Below are positions 62,776 to 64,000 of a DNA stretch of 64,000 bases, one piece after another. This stretch comes from Bin80 sp965261255 (GTDB lineage Bacteria; Bacteroidota; Rhodothermia; Rhodothermales; Bin80), in assembly GCA_965261255.1 (NCBI GenBank), contig CBDHCQ010000004.1, positions 3,100,001 through 3,164,000 on the forward strand. Reading direction: 5' to 3'. The notes under the pieces were generated by a model. It was not told the origin of the DNA, did no database searches, and saw only the letters and a list, made by a program, of their open reading frames with translations. The position numbers were made by a program, and so were the translations under genes. Positions within the stretch are counted from its first letter, which is position 1. Every line of letters begins with the position of its first letter.

Positions 62776-64000
62776 ATGCGAAGTATTGGCTTCCTGATAG
62801 TTCTTCTAGGCTTGTCTCCGCTGGTTACACAAGCCCAGAACGCAGATGCACTGTTGAATGAGGGGAGTTACCGAGAGGCGCGCGCCGCCTTCTCGGATAG
62901 CCTGTATGGTGTCAATATTGAGGGCTATTTCGAGACCTATCTCCAAACTGGAGCCTATGAGGCAGGACTTCGGCGGGCGCAGCAAATGCTCCGCAACACG
63001 TCTCAGCCGGCGTATGTGAACTATGCCATTGGCCGGCTGCAAACCGTCGCGGGCAATTGGACTGAAGCTCAAGCGGCCTATTTAGCCGCAATTCAGGCCA
63101 AGAATGACTACTGGCTTGCGGGCCTGGAGCTTGCGGAATTGTACCGACAGCGAGGCAATTCACGTCAGGCCGAACGCCTGTATTCGGTGATCAACACTCG
63201 GCTGAGACAAGGAGGGTTCACTACCGCCCTGGGCCTTGCAATTGGAGCGCGGGCTGCAATGCGCCTGGGAGATCACCACGAGGCCAATGAAGCTTTCTCA
63301 ACTGCGCTTCGCCTAGATGCAGATAACGTTCAAGTCATACTGTGGTATGGAGACCTGTACAGGATTACCCATGACGAAGCATTCGCGAAGGATCTCTACG
63401 AAAGAGCTCTAGGAATAAATTCAAGACGTGCTGAAATATACGTGAAACTGGCTGCGGTCACCGGATCGTATGCTCAGAAGGAGGAACTTGCTGAACAGGC
63501 ACTTCGGATCACAGACGATTTTGTGCCGGCATTGGCACTTAAGGCCAAACTGCATTTATTAGACGGGGATTTCGCCGGAGCTGTAAGCGTCGCGAGTCAG
63601 GCACTGGATCAAAATTTGGGCAGTATAGAGGCATGGGCGCATTATGCTGCCGCGCAACATATGCAGGGAGCGCCTGAGTCTGTGAGTCAGGCAGAAACCG
63701 CCGTTCTCGAGCTCACTACCCGTCCCGCACCCTTCTATCGCATAATTAGTGAGGATTTAGCATTGCGGTTCCGATACCCTGATGCCGCCATTTATGCCCA
63801 AAAAGCAGTCGAGTCCCATCCCGACGATGCTGCTGCGAACGCAGCCTACGCGACTGCGCTCATGCGCCTTGGAGAAGTGGGGTCAGCGCGCGCATACATG
63901 GAGCGCAGCTATGATCAGGATGCCTTTAACCTGTACGCAGCCAATACTCTAAGCCTGTTGGATGCACTGGATGAGTTCGCTACACTGACGAGTCAGCACT
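62776..64000 (+). CDS. Exported TPR-repeat protein, N-terminal part (runs off the window)
   Basis: Translation from the ATG at 62776 is open to the window edge (408 codons). It begins with a signal peptide (MRSIGFLIVLLGLSPLVTQ). The rest is made of tetratricopeptide repeats (NEGSYREARAAFSDSLYG, HHEANEAFSTALRLDADNVQ, AFAKDLYERALGINSRRAEI and others). In related genomes such repeats often precede a metallopeptidase-like domain, but that part is outside the window. It is probably co-transcribed with the amidohydrolase. Confidence 0.85.
   Translation, partial: MRSIGFLIVLLGLSPLVTQAQNADALLNEGSYREARAAFSDSLYGVNIEGYFETYLQTGAYEAGLRRAQQMLRNTSQPAYVNYAIGRLQTVAGNWTEAQAAYLAAIQAKNDYWLAGLELAELYRQRGNSRQAERLYSVINTRLRQGGFTTALGLAIGARAAMRLGDHHEANEAFSTALRLDADNVQVILWYGDLYRITHDEAFAKDLYERALGINSRRAEIYVKLAAVTGSYAQKEELAEQALRITDDFVPALALKAKLHLLDGDFAGAVSVASQALDQNLGSIEAWAHYAAAQHMQGAPESVSQAETAVLELTTRPAPFYRIISEDLALRFRYPDAAIYAQKAVESHPDDAAANAAYATALMRLGEVGSARAYMERSYDQDAFNLYAANTLSLLDALDEFATLTSQH

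Overview
The window looks like a chromosome segment of a Rhodothermota/Balneolota-type bacterium (the Bacteroidota-related group). This placement is inferred from C-terminal sorting domains with the NYPNPF motif, a b558-type succinate dehydrogenase, usher-like and 6-bladed-propeller proteins, and one TAnnTTTG-like promoter box. No rRNA, tRNA or CRISPR was recognised.

Layout. 1-2600 (minus strand) holds core TCA genes: the 5' part of sdhA, sdhC and citrate synthase. 2800-4560 is a transposon graveyard of IS1595-, IS110- and IS21-type remnants. 4775-12513 carries two large secreted proteins on the plus strand, a BNR/sortilin-like propeller and a subtilisin-LRR protease. Each is preceded by a copy of the same ~220-bp leader, with an RsbW-like fragment and a second IS21 remnant between them. 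13085-13430 is a 5' remnant of a paralogue of the BNR gene.

13554-38390 (minus strand) is the main feature of the window. It is a compact ~25-kb gene run encoding a giant Calx-beta repeat adhesin of about 4,560 residues with a C-terminal autotransporter-like barrel (currently split by a frameshift), an Ig-repeat protein with a PapD-like domain, a secreted protein, two ExbD/TolR-like proteins, a TonB-position membrane protein, a TPR lipoprotein, an usher-like outer-membrane protein and a MotA/TolQ/ExbB-like channel. I read this as a candidate proton-motive-force-coupled surface-adhesin assembly or movement system. A third copy of the leader precedes the adhesin, which appears to start with ATT.

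38613-41211 is a decayed IS21 element whose 5' end abuts that third leader. 41582-46521 (plus strand) holds a small coiled-coil membrane protein, ribonuclease G, a barrel-like protein, a 90-aa conserved-looking protein, a PhnP-like metallo-hydrolase and aroQ. 46616-48560 is an intact-looking IS1634-type element, followed by a truncated DUF4143 gene. 49654-53490 is a second subtilisin-LRR protease, paralogous to the first but with a longer LRR array. 54174-55796 (minus strand) is glutamine-dependent NAD synthase. 56217-61142 (minus strand) is a tandem triplication of a 6-bladed propeller gene, and the whole block is flanked by an exact 23-bp direct repeat. 61454-64000 (plus strand) holds a secreted amidohydrolase and the start of a TPR protein.

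Together the window is a core-metabolism backbone interrupted by accessory blocks devoted to the cell surface. Dead insertion sequences and modular repeats lie at many of the block boundaries.
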